Below the pieces are notes generated by a model. It ran no database searches and was not told the origin of the DNA. It saw only the letters and a program-made list of their open reading frames with translations. Shown in pieces: positions 33,221 through 43,673 of a DNA stretch of 64,000 nucleotides. The position numbers were made by a program, and so were the translations under genes. Origin of the DNA: Closterium sp. NIES-65 (Eukaryota > Streptophyta > Zygnematophyceae > Desmidiales > Closteriaceae); the NCBI GenBank assembly GCA_948144175.1, contig CANXME010002327.1, positions 558,001 to 622,000 on the forward strand, in the 5' to 3' direction. Within the stretch, counting starts at the first letter, position 1; every line of letters starts with the position of its first letter.

Positions 33221-34061
33221 AGGAGCAGTAGAAATAGAAGCAGTAGTAGTAGGAGAAGCTGGTAGGACGAACCAGTTAGGGCAGGGCGGCGCGGCTCGGT
33301 TCAGGTCGGGTCGCGCGGTTCGGCTGGGTTGTGCGGCTCGGCTCAGGGCGCGCGGCTCGGCTCGGGGCGCGCGGCTCGGGTCACGCGGCTCGGTTCGGTC
33401 GCGTGCTGCGGCGGGAACGGGCCGCCCGGGGCCTCTAGGAGCGGTGGGCACGGGTCGGCGAGTTCGGCACGGGGCCGGTTGGGGCCCTAGAGGGGCGAGC
33501 GCGGGGCCGATCGGGGCCTGAGCGGGGCTAGCGCGGGGCCGACGGGGCCTGAACGGGGCTAGCACGGGGCCGACGGGGCCTGAAAGGGGCTAGCGCGGGG
33601 CCGACGGGGCCGGAAACGGGGCCGACGGGGCCTGAAACGGGGCCGACGGGGCCTGAACGGGGCTAGCGCGGGGCTAAACGGGGCCTTGACGGGCCTAGCA
33701 CGGGGCCGACGCGGCCTGAACGGGGCTAGCACGGGGCCGACGGGGCCTGAACAGGGCTAGCGCGGGGCCGACGGGGCCTGAAACGGGGCTGACGGGGCCT
33801 GAACGGGTCTAGCGCGGGGCCGATCGGGGCCTGAATGGGGCTAGCGCGGGGCCGACGGGGCCTAAGAGGGGCTAGCGCGGGGCCGACGGGGCCTGAACGG
33901 GGCCGCTAGGGAGAGCGGGCGTGGGGCCGACGGGGCCTAAACGGGGCTAGTGCGGGGCCGTCAAGAGGAGCCTCTAGGGGCGTGACACGCCGAGGCGCCC
34001 TAGGGCACAGGTAGGTAGGTAGGTAGGTAGTTACGTAGTGGTGGGCCCTTAGAAAATTTCA
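33221..34061 (-). repeat. E4 leader: GC-rich minisatellite
   Basis: About 33480-33960 consists of repeated GGGGCCGACGGGGCCTGAAC and GGGGCTAGCGC units of about 30 bp (+ strand view); 33290-33420 has GCGCGGCTCGG repeats. A (GGTA)n tract lies at 34012-34031 and a GGGCCC box near 34043. No gene seen. Confidence 0.78.
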
Positions 34062-34088
34062 GTCCTAGGAAGGACCTGCTCTATACCA
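34062..34088 (-). other. E4 primer-binding site and post-PBS hairpin
   Basis: Minus-strand TGGTATAGAGC (34088-34078), then stem GTCCT-TCCT-AGGAC (34075-34062). The stem sequence differs from those of E2/E3/E7 and E5 but pairing is kept. Confidence 0.78.
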
Positions 34089-34220
34089 TGTTGGGATCAC
34101 TGAACAGGAATGAATGAACTAACAGTGAAATGAGTACAAGTACCTAACCCTAGAATTGTGTACCCCCTATAGGCTAACCCACTGTAGCCTAAACTAACAC
34201 AACATATATAATGTTTGACA
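34089..34220 (-). repeat. E4 5' LTR (132 bp)
   Basis: Differs from 19354-19485 at about three positions near its inner end. Followed by the TSD TGTAG. Confidence 0.92.
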
Positions 34221-34225
34221 TGTAG

Positions 34226-34436
34226 ATCGCCTTGAAGCCGTGGAGGGAGTACCTCGAAATCGGCCACCGGGCATGGCGCTTTATGGAGTCGACGTACCAA
34301 GTCACCGACGACTTGTTCATTGCCCAGCTTGAGGGGCAGCTGGCGCACCTACTGTACGTATGGGCGGTCAAGAGACGGCGACCGACTAGTGCAACTGAGC
34401 TCGGCGCCGGCAGAAAGCATTGCTGGTGGCCGACGT
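34226..34436 (+). pseudogene. H0 gag, second piece
   Basis: Reads ALKPWREYLEIGHRAWRF, then MESTYQVTDDLFIAQLEGQL, continuing the Gag interrupted by E4 at 19353. Similarity ends near 34430 with no protease or integrase following, which marks an internal deletion. Confidence 0.7.
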
Positions 34437-34440
34437 GACG

Positions 34441-35915
34441 AGCAGCAAGTCGACATGGGCGTGAAGTCGACGTTGGTGGGGGAGGAGCAGGCCGAGGAGG
34501 TGCAGCCGACTTGGGTGAAGCCGACGAAGAAGGCACCAGCAGGGCAGCATTTGATAGGGGAGCGGGCAGCATCGACGCTGGTCATGAAGCAGTCGGCGAC
34601 CAGACAGTCCGCAAGGGAGCCGACTACAGGGGAGAAGTCAGCTGGGACGCCGACCATGATGCAGCAAGACGCCGAGGGCAGCGACAACAGTAACGCTAGA
34701 GGGGACCTCGAGGAGTCCACCGACAGCGACGTGGTGGAAGTCTAGCTTGGACCACGGCGTACGGGTCGACTTCGGAGGCTGCCTGACTTCTTCGTCCCCG
34801 CTGCCTTCACCACGGTGTACGACGTGAACGACAATGACTTGGCATATGACGACGCCGAGGATGAGGACAACCTGCCCGAGCTCGACCCCGACATGCACGC
34901 CGACCCCGAGCACCATTGGGACATCGCGACGATGACGGTAAAGAAGGCACTGGCGAGCTGGAAGGGCAAGGCGGTGAAGGCCGCCATGGAAGAGGAAATT
35001 TGCAGCCTCATCGGCATGGGGACGTGGGAGCTGGTCAAACGCCTACCCGGGGTGAACATCATGAAGAAACATGGGGTGCTGACGACGAAGTACCACATCG
35101 ACGGCACCGTCGAGTGCAAGAAGGCGAGGCTGGTCGTGAAGGGCTCAACTTAGGTGTATGGCGCTGACTACGACAAGATGTATGCTCTGGTGAGGAGCTA
35201 CGTCACGCTGAGGATCTTACTGAGCCTCGTCGCCGTCCTCAACCTCAACCTGATGCAGCTCGACATGAAGAACGCCTTCCTGCAGAGCAAGCTTGACCAG
35301 GTGCTCTACATGTACCAGCCGGACTATGTCAATGACGAAACCGGCCGGGTGTGTAAGCTGTTGAAGAGCCTCTACGGGCTGAAGCAGTCGCCACTGCTGT
35401 GGTACAAGGTGCTTAACGACGTGCTGGTCGGCGCCGACCGGAAGAAGAGCCAGGTCGACGAGGCTACGTGGATGCTGGCGACACCAGCAACAAGCAGAAG
35501 AGGACGAGCACGGGAGGCTACGTGTTCGTCTACGGAGGGGCTGCGATCTCCTAGTCGAGTCAGTGCATCAAGTGCGCGACATTGTCATCGACCGAGTCGG
35601 AGTACGTGGCGGCCACTAAATCCGGCAAGGAGGGACGCCGCCTTCGCTTCCTTCTCGTAGAGTTCCAGCAGTTGGATGCCAGGAAGCCGACCGTCCTTCG
35701 GGTGAACAACATTTCGGCCATCACGGCCGCCAAGGGTATGGGGTTGACGGGCAACCTCAAGCACATGGAGCGGCGACAAGCCTGGCTGCAGTATATGGTG
35801 ACGCGCGGGAAGTTCTCACTGAAGTACATCCCGAGACCTGAGCAGCCGGCTGAATTCCTGACGAAGGCGCTGCACTACCCGGCCTTCAACCGGTGCTCCG
35901 TCGCAATCGGCTAGG
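34441..35915 (+). pseudogene. H0 pol remnant: integrase-RT linker, partial RT, RNase H
   Basis: An acidic linker (34500-34900; DVVEV, DDAEDEDNLPELD) is followed by the RT N-terminus: MEEEICSLIGMGTWELVKRL, KARLVVKGST, a TAG at 35151 where Gln is expected, VYGADYDKMYA, LMQLDMKNAFLQS and LYGLKQSPLLWYKVL. Near 35440 RT stops short of YVDD and the sequence jumps to RNase H (GGYVFVYGGAAIS, LSSTESEYVAATKSGKEGRR, PEQPAEFLTKALH; last frame 35582-35915, stop TAG). Protease, integrase core and the RT catalytic box are deleted, so this copy could not have moved on its own after those losses. Confidence 0.82.
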
Positions 35916-36078
35916 TGCGCTTGGCCGACGTGGGCGATGGTGACGACACATGCAGCAGTAGGTGCCATGCCCTCTTGCATGGCTGGTGCGATGACTGGCG
36001 TGCTGTGTGCTGGGTGCACGCCGACGGGCTATTCTCCAAGGAGGTTTGCCATGTAGGCTGGAGGGCCAAGCGTGAACG

Positions 36079-36931
36079 CAGCAGGGGAGTGTCAACGGGA
36101 GTTGTGTAAGGCCCTGTCCTCGCTTGGGCAGAGCCGACCTCGTGGTCGGGTGTACGGGGCAGTGCAGCCGACCTGCGGTAGTGGGCAAGCTAGTTGACGA
36201 GGTGGTCGACCTGCACCGGGGCCACTGCTCTGGCGCCGACTTCAGGGCGCCGACTTTGGGGTGGTCGACCAGGTGGTCGGCCTGACCTGGTGGTCGACGA
36301 AGGAGGGGACGACGTCGACCTCGACAGGGGAGACTGAGAATGTCAAGCTGGAGGGCGTCAAGGAGCAGGACGCCGAGCAGCTGGGCATCGAAAAGCAGGG
36401 CATTGACTTGGTGACGTCGACATTGAGTAGCCAACTAGGTGCGATCGTTTGACTGGTGTATTGGTCGACGTGGAGTTGGTCGACCAGAAGTGTCGTCGAC
36501 CTGGAGCTGGTCGACTAGGGGAGAGGTCGACCTGGAGGTGGTCGTCGGCGTGGGTGGTCAACGGGCATGTGAAGGAGGTGCTGGTTGACCTGGCATGGTT
36601 GCCCGGTCGACCAGGATACCCGGGCGATGTGTGCGAAGGTTGCCAGGGTGACTTCTGCGAGGCCGACCCCTGGGGTGGTATCCCGAGGTCGATGTGGCTG
36701 GTGGGCGCAGTTGCTGGTGTGGAGTCGACCTGGGCGTCTGCGCTGTGCACGTGACACGGAAGAGTGCACCAACCAGCTGTGCGTATCTACGAAGCAGGTG
36801 CTTTGTAGTCCTATGGGCGCAACGTTGTGCAGCCGACTTGCTGCAGCCTTGGCACACCGTGGGCTGGCAATGTTGGCAAGCCGCGACTTTGTTCTGCTAG
36901 AGTGCGGTCGACCAAGTCATGTTGGCACGCG
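36079..36931 (+). repeat. H0 polypurine tract and 3' LTR, left piece
   Basis: CAGCAGGGGAG (36079-36089) precedes the LTR start TGTCAACGGGAGTTGTG at 36090. The same start is seen in S1 (TGTTAACGAGAGTTGG). The region 36190-36760 is crowded with GTCGAC/TCGACC palindromes. E6 interrupts after ACGCG (36927-36931). Confidence 0.82.
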
Positions 36932-37079
36932 TGTCACAATGTAAAATTGACTAGAACGGAAAGTACAGACAAGATATATGCAAAACATAGCCCTAGTGCA
37001 AGTAGAAAATAACATAAGGGAGAACACCTAGACTAGAACTACACAAACTATAGAATTATAGTTTGACACACCCCCATAG
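36932..37079 (-). repeat. E6 3' LTR (137 bp) and polypurine tract
   Basis: LTR 36932-37068 has perfect 5-bp terminal inverted repeats TGTCA/TGACA. The polypurine tract CTATGGGGGTG is at 37079-37069. Confidence 0.9.
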
Positions 37080-37284
37080 TCTAGGTGACAGTAGTCCTAT
37101 AGAAACAACAAGAGCAAGCAACGGTCACAAGACCAGTCCACAAGAACAAGACAAATCTCAGGGTGGAGCTCAAAGGCACCACACACTCCGAGAGCAAACA
37201 AGGGGCCACAAGGCCAGTCCACATGCAGATATAGAGCAAATAAAAAGAGATGCAAGAGTACAAGACATGCAGGACAAGGCATCT

Positions 37285-40200
37285 CTATGTAAGCAAGTGC
37301 GGACGGGCAGGCACAAGGCCAAGCTGGGTGCAGAAACGCTGGTGGTCACAAGGCGGCAACGCCTTGGTGAAGATATCTGCCGTGTTGGCCTCAGAGACAA
37401 CACGTCAAACGAGCGCCTTGCCACGCTGCTACAACTCACGTAGAAGGAAGTAACGAAGTTGGATGTGCTTCGCCTTTCCAACCAATCGGGGGTCCTCACA
37501 CAATAGGACAGCAGACCTGTTGTTGGCAAACAAGACTGGGGGAGAGCGAGGCTGCGCACCAAGTTCGTTGAGAAGGAAAGACAGCAAGCGAAGGTCCTGA
37601 GCGGCCATGGCCGCAGCGTACATCTCTGCCTCACAGCTGGAACCGGCGACGGACGACGCCCGAGTCGACCGCCACGAGACAGCACGTGTCCCGAGGCTAA
37701 AGGAGTACCCCTGTGTAGTCCGACGCGTCTCCGCGTCGTCGGCCCACGACGAGTCTAAGTGACGTGTGAGTGTAAATGGCTGCTTCCCTCCAAGGACAAG
37801 TCCCATGCCTGATGTACTCGCCACATACTTCGCCACCCTCTTAGCAGCGGACCAGTGGGACGGTCGGTGCCTCCTAGGCGCAACAAAGCGCGTAAGGAGG
37901 CTAAGAGGGTAAGCTAGGTCTGGGCGAGTACAGGTCATCAGGTACATGAGACAACCCACCAGCCCAGGATATGGACCACTGGACTCAAATGACTCGTCCG
38001 AAGGTGGAGCCGTGAGCCCATGATCCACAACAAGAGGGGTGAGCTGTACCTTGGAGAACAGGAAGCAAAACCGCGTGAGGATCTGCTCGACCATACGCGG
38101 CTGCATCTGCGTAATGGTGCGAGCTGCCCTATCCCTGGTGATCTGCAGCTCACCAAGGTCAGTGCAAGTGTGTCTCCTCTGCAGTTCCTCCTTCACGGAG
38201 GCCAGCGCGCGGGTCGGGAGTGGCGAACACTAGGTCGTCAACGTATACCAGGACAAAGAACGGGGTCGAGCCACGGCGGACGAACAGTGATGGGTCGGCA
38301 GATGACGGAAAGAAGTCAAGCGCTGCAAGGGTCGAGCGAAGTGTGTTGTGCCACTTACGTGGAGCCTGATGCAGGCCGTAGACTGGTCGACGCAGCTGCC
38401 ACTGGGTCCCAGGTGGGAAAGATCCAGCGAAGCCAGGTGGGCGACGCAGCCAGATCTGCTCGTGCAGGCTCCCCTGAAGGAACACGGTGGAGAAGTCCAA
38501 GGAGTACAACTCGTAGTCGCGCTGGGCTGCAATATGCAGCAGCACCCAAAGAGTACTCATCTTTGGGGTGGGCGCAAAGGTCTAGAAGAAGTCCACCCCC
38601 TCTCGCTGTCTGAAGCCTCTCGCCACATAGCGCGCCTTGAATAGTGGTGGTGATCCAGGCGGCCGCTTCACCTTGTAGAGCCATCGGCCACTGACGATGT
38701 TCGTCCCAGGTGGTGGGACTGCGTCGACGTAAGTGCCTGTGGACCTATAAGATGCAATATCTACCTCCACTGCTGCTATCCAGTACGAGGCCCAAGGTCC
38801 CGAGACCGCCTCAGCGTGATTGCGAGAAATCGGGATGTCAAGAGCGTCTGAATCCCCCTCATGGGTAAGCAGCATGGCGCAGAGATGAGGAACAGCAGCC
38901 GCAAGGAAACCAAGCTCAATCTGCTTGTCCTCTAGGACCTCCAGGGGAAAGACAGGAGCACCCCCAAAGGACGGAGAACGAGCAGGGCCACTCACCAAGT
39001 GAGCGGCGTAGTCAAGGCGGTGGGAAGAGGCAAAGCCAGCGATAGTGGTAACAAGTGCTGAGACAGATGACAGGGGTGCAGTCGGGTGAGTGTCCAACGC
39101 GGACAAAACACGGGAGACAACAGGACGGGAGGCATGAAGGTAGTCGGACAACGGGTTGTGAAGCACAGTGAGGGACGACTCAAGAGGCTGTGGAAGGACA
39201 GGAGGAGGTGGAATACGAGAGCGAAGAACAAGGTGGCACGGACCGTCTGCACGGTAACAGGACCGACACGCTCTGGGGACACAGTACGACTGAGGGGAGA
39301 ACGACGAGTCCACTGGGACGAGGACAGTGACTCAACAGGGGGAACAGGAGGGGACGGTAGGGGACCACGAACAAAGCGTGCAGGTGCTGGGTCGGGGAGG
39401 TCGCATAGTCGCAGTCGCTGCTGCTCCGCCTCCTCTGGCGTCTGCTGCAATGGTACTGGCCCCTGCTGCTGCTCCTGTGGCTCCGCGTCTGCCCTCTCCT
39501 GCTGCGACTGCAGCTGCACCCGCTGCTGCGACCGGGACTCCTGTGCTACCCTCTCCTGCTGCGGCCGTGACTCCTCCTCTACTCTCTCCTGCTGGGTCTG
39601 TAACTGCACATGCTACTGCGGGTGGGACTGCTGCTCTACCCTCTCCTGGTGCGGCTGTGACTGGTCCTCTACTCTCTCCTGCTGTGTCTGTAACTGCACC
39701 TGTTGCTGCAGGCGGGACTCCTGCTCTACCCTCTCCTGGTGCGGTCATGACTCCTCCTCTACCCTCTCCTGCTGCGGCTGTGACTCCTCCTCTACTCTCT
39801 CCTACTGCTGCTGCGGCTGCTGCTGCTGCTGGTGGTGCTGCTGGTGCTACTGTTGCTGCTGTGCCCTCTCAAACCGCTCACGCTCCTTCCTCTCCAACCT
39901 GAGGAGATGCTGCTCACGGGTAAGGAAACGTACAGTGCGCGGTGTAGGCGCCACAGTGCTAGTGCCTCCAGCTCCAGCATTCCCCGAACCAACACCTCCA
40001 CCACCGACACCTCGGGGGCCTCCAGTACCTCCCGCAGGAACACCCCCAGGCTCCGCAGCAACCGGCCACAGAGAAGAACAAGGAGGAAATTGCGGGACGG
40101 ACAGGAAGCCAGGGGGTGAGGCGGGGCGAGGCCGCCGAGTCGAGGCTGCCGTGTCCTCCACAGGAGTGACCTCCACGCCCACAACCCCTGCACCCCCAGA

Positions 40201-42234
40201 GCCAACACCACCAGCTCCTGCAGCCCGAGTACTCTCACCCTCCACAACTGCACCTCCCGCACCCCCAGACACGACAGGGACTGGATGCTGCGGGGGGGAA
40301 GACTGCGGAGTGACGTGCGACACACCTAACAGGGTAGGACGCGAGGGGGGGGGGGGGGGGGGCTACCGGGGCGACCGGTGGGGGCTCAAGGGTGAGGAAA
40401 AGCGGGGGGGGGGGGGGAGCCTCAGTACCTCGGTGGGGGCGACTCCTGTAGTGACAGGACAGACTCGTCGAACGTGACGTCCTGAGAAGCGAAGAATTGG
40501 TAGGTGACCGGGTCGTAGAACACCCAACTGGAGGCGTCCAACGGGAAGCCAAGAAAGACGTAGGCACGAGTGCACGGAGACAACTTGTTCGCGCCAGGGG
40601 AGCGAACGTGAGCCAGAGAACCCCAGACACGGAAGTCAACTGCTACGCCCGGAGAACTTGTCCAAAGGGAGACCGGCGTCACCCGTAGCCGTGCGTCACT
40701 GGGCCACAGGTTCAGCTGGTGCGTGGCGTAGCGGACTGCCTGAGGCCACAAGAACTGGGGGGCACCGGCATGGCACATGGAGGTCCGGGCAACCTCCATG
40801 ACCAGGCCGATGCGTCGCTCGGCTACCCTGATCTGCTGCGGTGAGGCTGGTAGCGTGTAAGACTCGATGATCCCCCGACCCTGACAGAACGTCTCCAGGC
40901 GAATGGAAGAAAACTCACCACCACGATCCGAGTGTAGGTGAAGCCCACACAGGCCTTGGGCGCCACCCCACGCTAGTAGCCACGGCTTGAGGACGGTAGG
41001 CACGTCGGCCTTCCGTCGCAAGGGGAAAACCGTAGAGTAGTCGTCCACCACAATCAGGAAGTAGTGCTCCTGACGTGGCCCAAGGACAGGGAGGGGCCCC
41101 AGACGTCCAAGTGCAGGGTCTGGAAGGGAGCCGTGGTGGGGGGGAACGAGGAGGAGTGAGGGGCAGCGCGCTGCTGACCCTCGACGCAAGGAGTGCACAG
41201 CGGCGCAGGCGAGCGGGGAAGTGGTGCAAGCGACTCTGGGAGACCTGAGACCAGACGGTAACGTGCCATCCTACTGAGATGCGGAAACAACGGGTGACCT
41301 AGACGGTGGTGCCAGAGGACCGACGGGTGGGTGAGGGACTGACAGTCACACGACAGAGCAGCTACCTAACCTGACCTGACCAAGTGTGGTGGGACCTAGT
41401 GTGTAGTGAGTACAGACCAGAGCCCGCCTCCCTGTGAAAAGTGGCCAGAGGGGCCCCAGTGGTACTGACTGTGCAGGAGGCAACAGGCTCGTCGACTGGG
41501 AAAGTAGTGACTACACCTAAGTCGTGGAGGTGACTGACACCCACCAGGTTCCTGGAGAATGAGGGGGTGTAGTAACATGTGACGAATCTAGAGGCAGCCG
41601 CCGGACACGGGAGAGTGGTGGTGCTGTGGGCAACTACAGGTCCCACAGAGGGGTCAGCCAAGGTGACAGTGTCTGGAGAGCGCAGTTGTGTGAGGTCAGT
41701 ACAGTCGCGAAAGAAACAGCTGGACGCTCCAGAGTCTAGGGTGAAGGAAAGTTGTGCAGTCTGTGAGGTCGCACCCGAGCCAGCTACAAAGGCTGGTAGA
41801 CTAGTGGTAGCTGCAGCTCCTACACAAAGACCCTCAGAGGCGCCTGGACTGGAAACAACACACGCACCAAGACTGGAAACATATGTCTCTACTCGTGTAG
41901 CCGGGAACGGTCCTAGACCAGGTAGGTGAGACTCAACCGGTGCAGCAGTGCCCTGGCGAAGTCGCGAGGGCCAGTGCGGTGTAATAGCGTGAGGACCAAA
42001 ACGCTCACGGTAGAGGTCGTCCAGTTGACGGTAGCAGCTGGACGCAGAGTGGTCAGGACTACAACAGGTGGTGCCAGCACCAGGGCCTGTCAGGGCCCGG
42101 TACCGACAGGGGCCGACGTCTCGCCCACTGCTAGCTGAGCCACTGCTGGGGGCTCCACCCTTTGGACCCGCAGGTCCCCACTGTCGGGAGTGATGCGGCT
42201 GGCCCTGCTGCTGTAGAACTCTAGTACACGCCAT
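37285..42234 (-). pseudogene. E6 Gag C-terminus and Pol (Copia), degenerate
   Basis: Recognisable from 42234 leftward: knuckle CRYRALTGPGAGTTC-C...H....C; protease DSGASSCFF near 41735; integrase with a zinc region near 41300-41190, LHLDVWGP, HSDRGGEF and VAERRIG (41200-40790); a long Gln/Glu/Arg-rich linker (39900-39380); RT with MSTLWVLLHIAAQRDYELYS, YGLHQAPRKWH and YVDD near 38250; RNase H with HLDSSWADDAETR and SCEAEMYAAAMAAQ (to 37429). A TAG at 37431 replaces Gln; the ancestral end is TAG 37287-37285. TAG at 38582 replaces Gln in VDFFQTF, the same codon as in E4. At least four frameshifts are seen, some next to G runs (40346-40362, 40405-40417). Integrase QQNG is QQIR. No start codon assigned. 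Confidence 0.85.
39380..39900 (-). repeat. E6 Gln/Glu-rich coding minisatellite
   Basis: Tandem units of roughly 48-60 bp (CTCTCCTGCTGCGGCTGTGAC-like on the + strand) encode peptides such as QQERVEEESRPQQERV and VQLQSQQERADAEP, with coiled-coil-like composition. It occupies the integrase-RT linker that is Gly/Pro-rich in other elements. Confidence 0.75.
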
Positions 42235-43379
42235 GTGAGCCTATGCTGCTGCTGGTTCTGCTGGGGGCAGCCTAAGCTGCTACTGGTGTGCTGGGGGCAG
42301 CCTATGCTGCTGCTGGTTCTGCTGGGGGCAGCCTAAGCTGCTGCTGGTGCACTGGGGCCAGCCTAAGCTGCTGATGGTGCGCTGGTGGTAGCCTAAGCTG
42401 TTGCTTGAGCTGCTGCCAGCCTATGCTGCTTCTGGTTTTGTTGGGGGCAGCCTAAACTGCTGCTACTGGTGCTGCTAGTGGCGGGTTTCAGCTCTTGAGG
42501 CGGAGGATTCAGGTCATGGGGGGGCAGCTCTGACTGGTACAAGTGGGACAGCGAGTGCAGTTTGGTGCAGTTCTGTGCAATTCAGTGCGGTTCTGCGCGG
42601 TTCTGTGCGGTTCTGTGCAGTTCTGCGGGGTGGAGAGTACCGGGTGGGGCAGCCGATTCTAAATGAGGTGACTCAAACAGGTGGGGCAGCAGCTCTGGCT
42701 GGAATGGGTGGGGAAGCGGGTGCAGTTTTGTGCAGTTCTGTGCAATTCAGTGCGGTTCTGCACGGTTCTGTGCGGTTCTGTGTGGTTCTGTGCAGTTTAG
42801 TGCGGTTTTGCGCGGTTCTGTGCGGTTCTGTGCGGTTCTGCGGGGTGGAGAGTACCGGGTGGGGAGGCTGATTTCGGGTGTGGTGACTAGAACGGGTGGG
42901 GCAGCAGCTCTGGCTGGAACAGGTGGGGCAGCGGGTGCGGTTCTGTGCGGTTGTGTGCAGATCAGTCCGATTTCTGGTGTGGCGGTGGATTTCTGCTCGT
43001 GGGGCAGCAGATCGCGGGTGAGGCGACGGCTAACAGACCGGGCGGCGGGTAAGGCAGCAGGTGGGGCCGCGTCTAACGAGTGGGGCGGCGGTTATGACGG
43101 TGGAAAATAGGTGGGGCGACGGGTCGCTCATGCGCGCGGCTACTGCTGTGCGTGCGTGCGACTAACTACGGGGCCGCGGGGCCCGCTAGCGAAGGAGCCT
43201 CGGGGCCCACGAACGAAGGGCCGCTGGGCCCGCTAACGAAGGGCCGCAGGGCCCACTAACGAAGGGCCACGGGGCCTGCTAACGAACAGCCGCAACGGGT
43301 GACGGGCGACGGAAAAAAAAAAAAAGAGGAAACGGCCGCGATCGACGGGGGGAAACGGGCGACGGGCGACTGGCGACCT
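42235..43379 (-). repeat. E6 repeat block in place of capsid, and leader
   Basis: 42240-42470: about six units of 36-50 bp (CTGCTGGTTCTGCTGGGGGC-like, + strand). 42550-42970: arrays of a 10-bp unit TTCTGTGCGG set in a larger unit of about 215 bp (TGGAGAGTACCGGGTGGGG recurs at 42631 and 42846). 43140-43320: GAAGGGCCGC-GGGCCCGCTAAC repeats. I find no counterpart of the MATPS... capsid here. Confidence 0.75.
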
Positions 43380-43404
43380 GGGGGGGGGGGGGGGGGGGGG
43401 GGGG
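43380..43404. repeat. Poly-G tract (25 G)
   Basis: Uninterrupted G run on the + strand (C run in E6's transcript), in the E6 leader about 120 bp from its PBS. Confidence 0.9.
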
Positions 43405-43525
43405 TCTACAGGCGACGGGGCTAAGGTAAGCGCGCTACGGGCGGTCTAGGACGGGGCGCGACTAGGTGGGCCCATGATAGTCGAGTGATTTTTCCTAAGG
43501 GGAAAATCTCGCTAGGGTTAACCTA

Positions 43526-43536
43526 GCTCTATACCA
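43526..43536 (-). other. E6 primer-binding site
   Basis: Minus-strand TGGTATAGAGC directly after the 5' LTR. The following AGGTTAACCCT can fold only as a very short palindrome, so the post-PBS hairpin of sister elements is not clearly present. Confidence 0.72.
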
Positions 43537-43673
43537 TGTCACAATATAAAATTGACTAAAACAGAAAGTACAAACAAGATATATGCAAAACCTAGCCCTA
43601 GTGCAAGTAGAAAATAACATAAGGGAGAACACCTAGACTAGAACTACACAAACTATAGAATTATAGTTTGACA
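43537..43673 (-). repeat. E6 5' LTR (137 bp)
   Basis: Matches 36932-37068 with about five substitutions; followed by TSD ACGCG. Confidence 0.92.

Larger units (their letters stand above)
19354..34220 (-). mobile_element. E4: complete-length Ty1/Copia element split by E5, TSD TGTAG
   Basis: Minus strand; 7,428 bp once E5 and its duplicated target are removed. LTRs 19354-19485 and 34089-34220 differ at about 3 of 132 positions. TGTAG flanks both ends (19349-19353, 34221-34225). E5 entered the RNase H region, and the coding frame is preserved across the insertion when E5 is removed. E4 forms a distinct subfamily: its gag starts MASPQVLVFDAEG and its integrase-RT linker has its own repeats. Confidence 0.94.
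36932..43673 (-). mobile_element. E6: Copia element lacking the capsid region, TSD ACGCG
   Basis: 6,742 bp, minus strand. LTRs 36932-37068 and 43537-43673 differ at about 5 of 137 positions, four of them A/G. ACGCG is at both ends (36927-36931, 43674-43678). Pol modules are recognisable but frameshifted. No capsid sequence is found upstream of the zinc-knuckle region, where tandem repeats stand instead. Confidence 0.93.
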
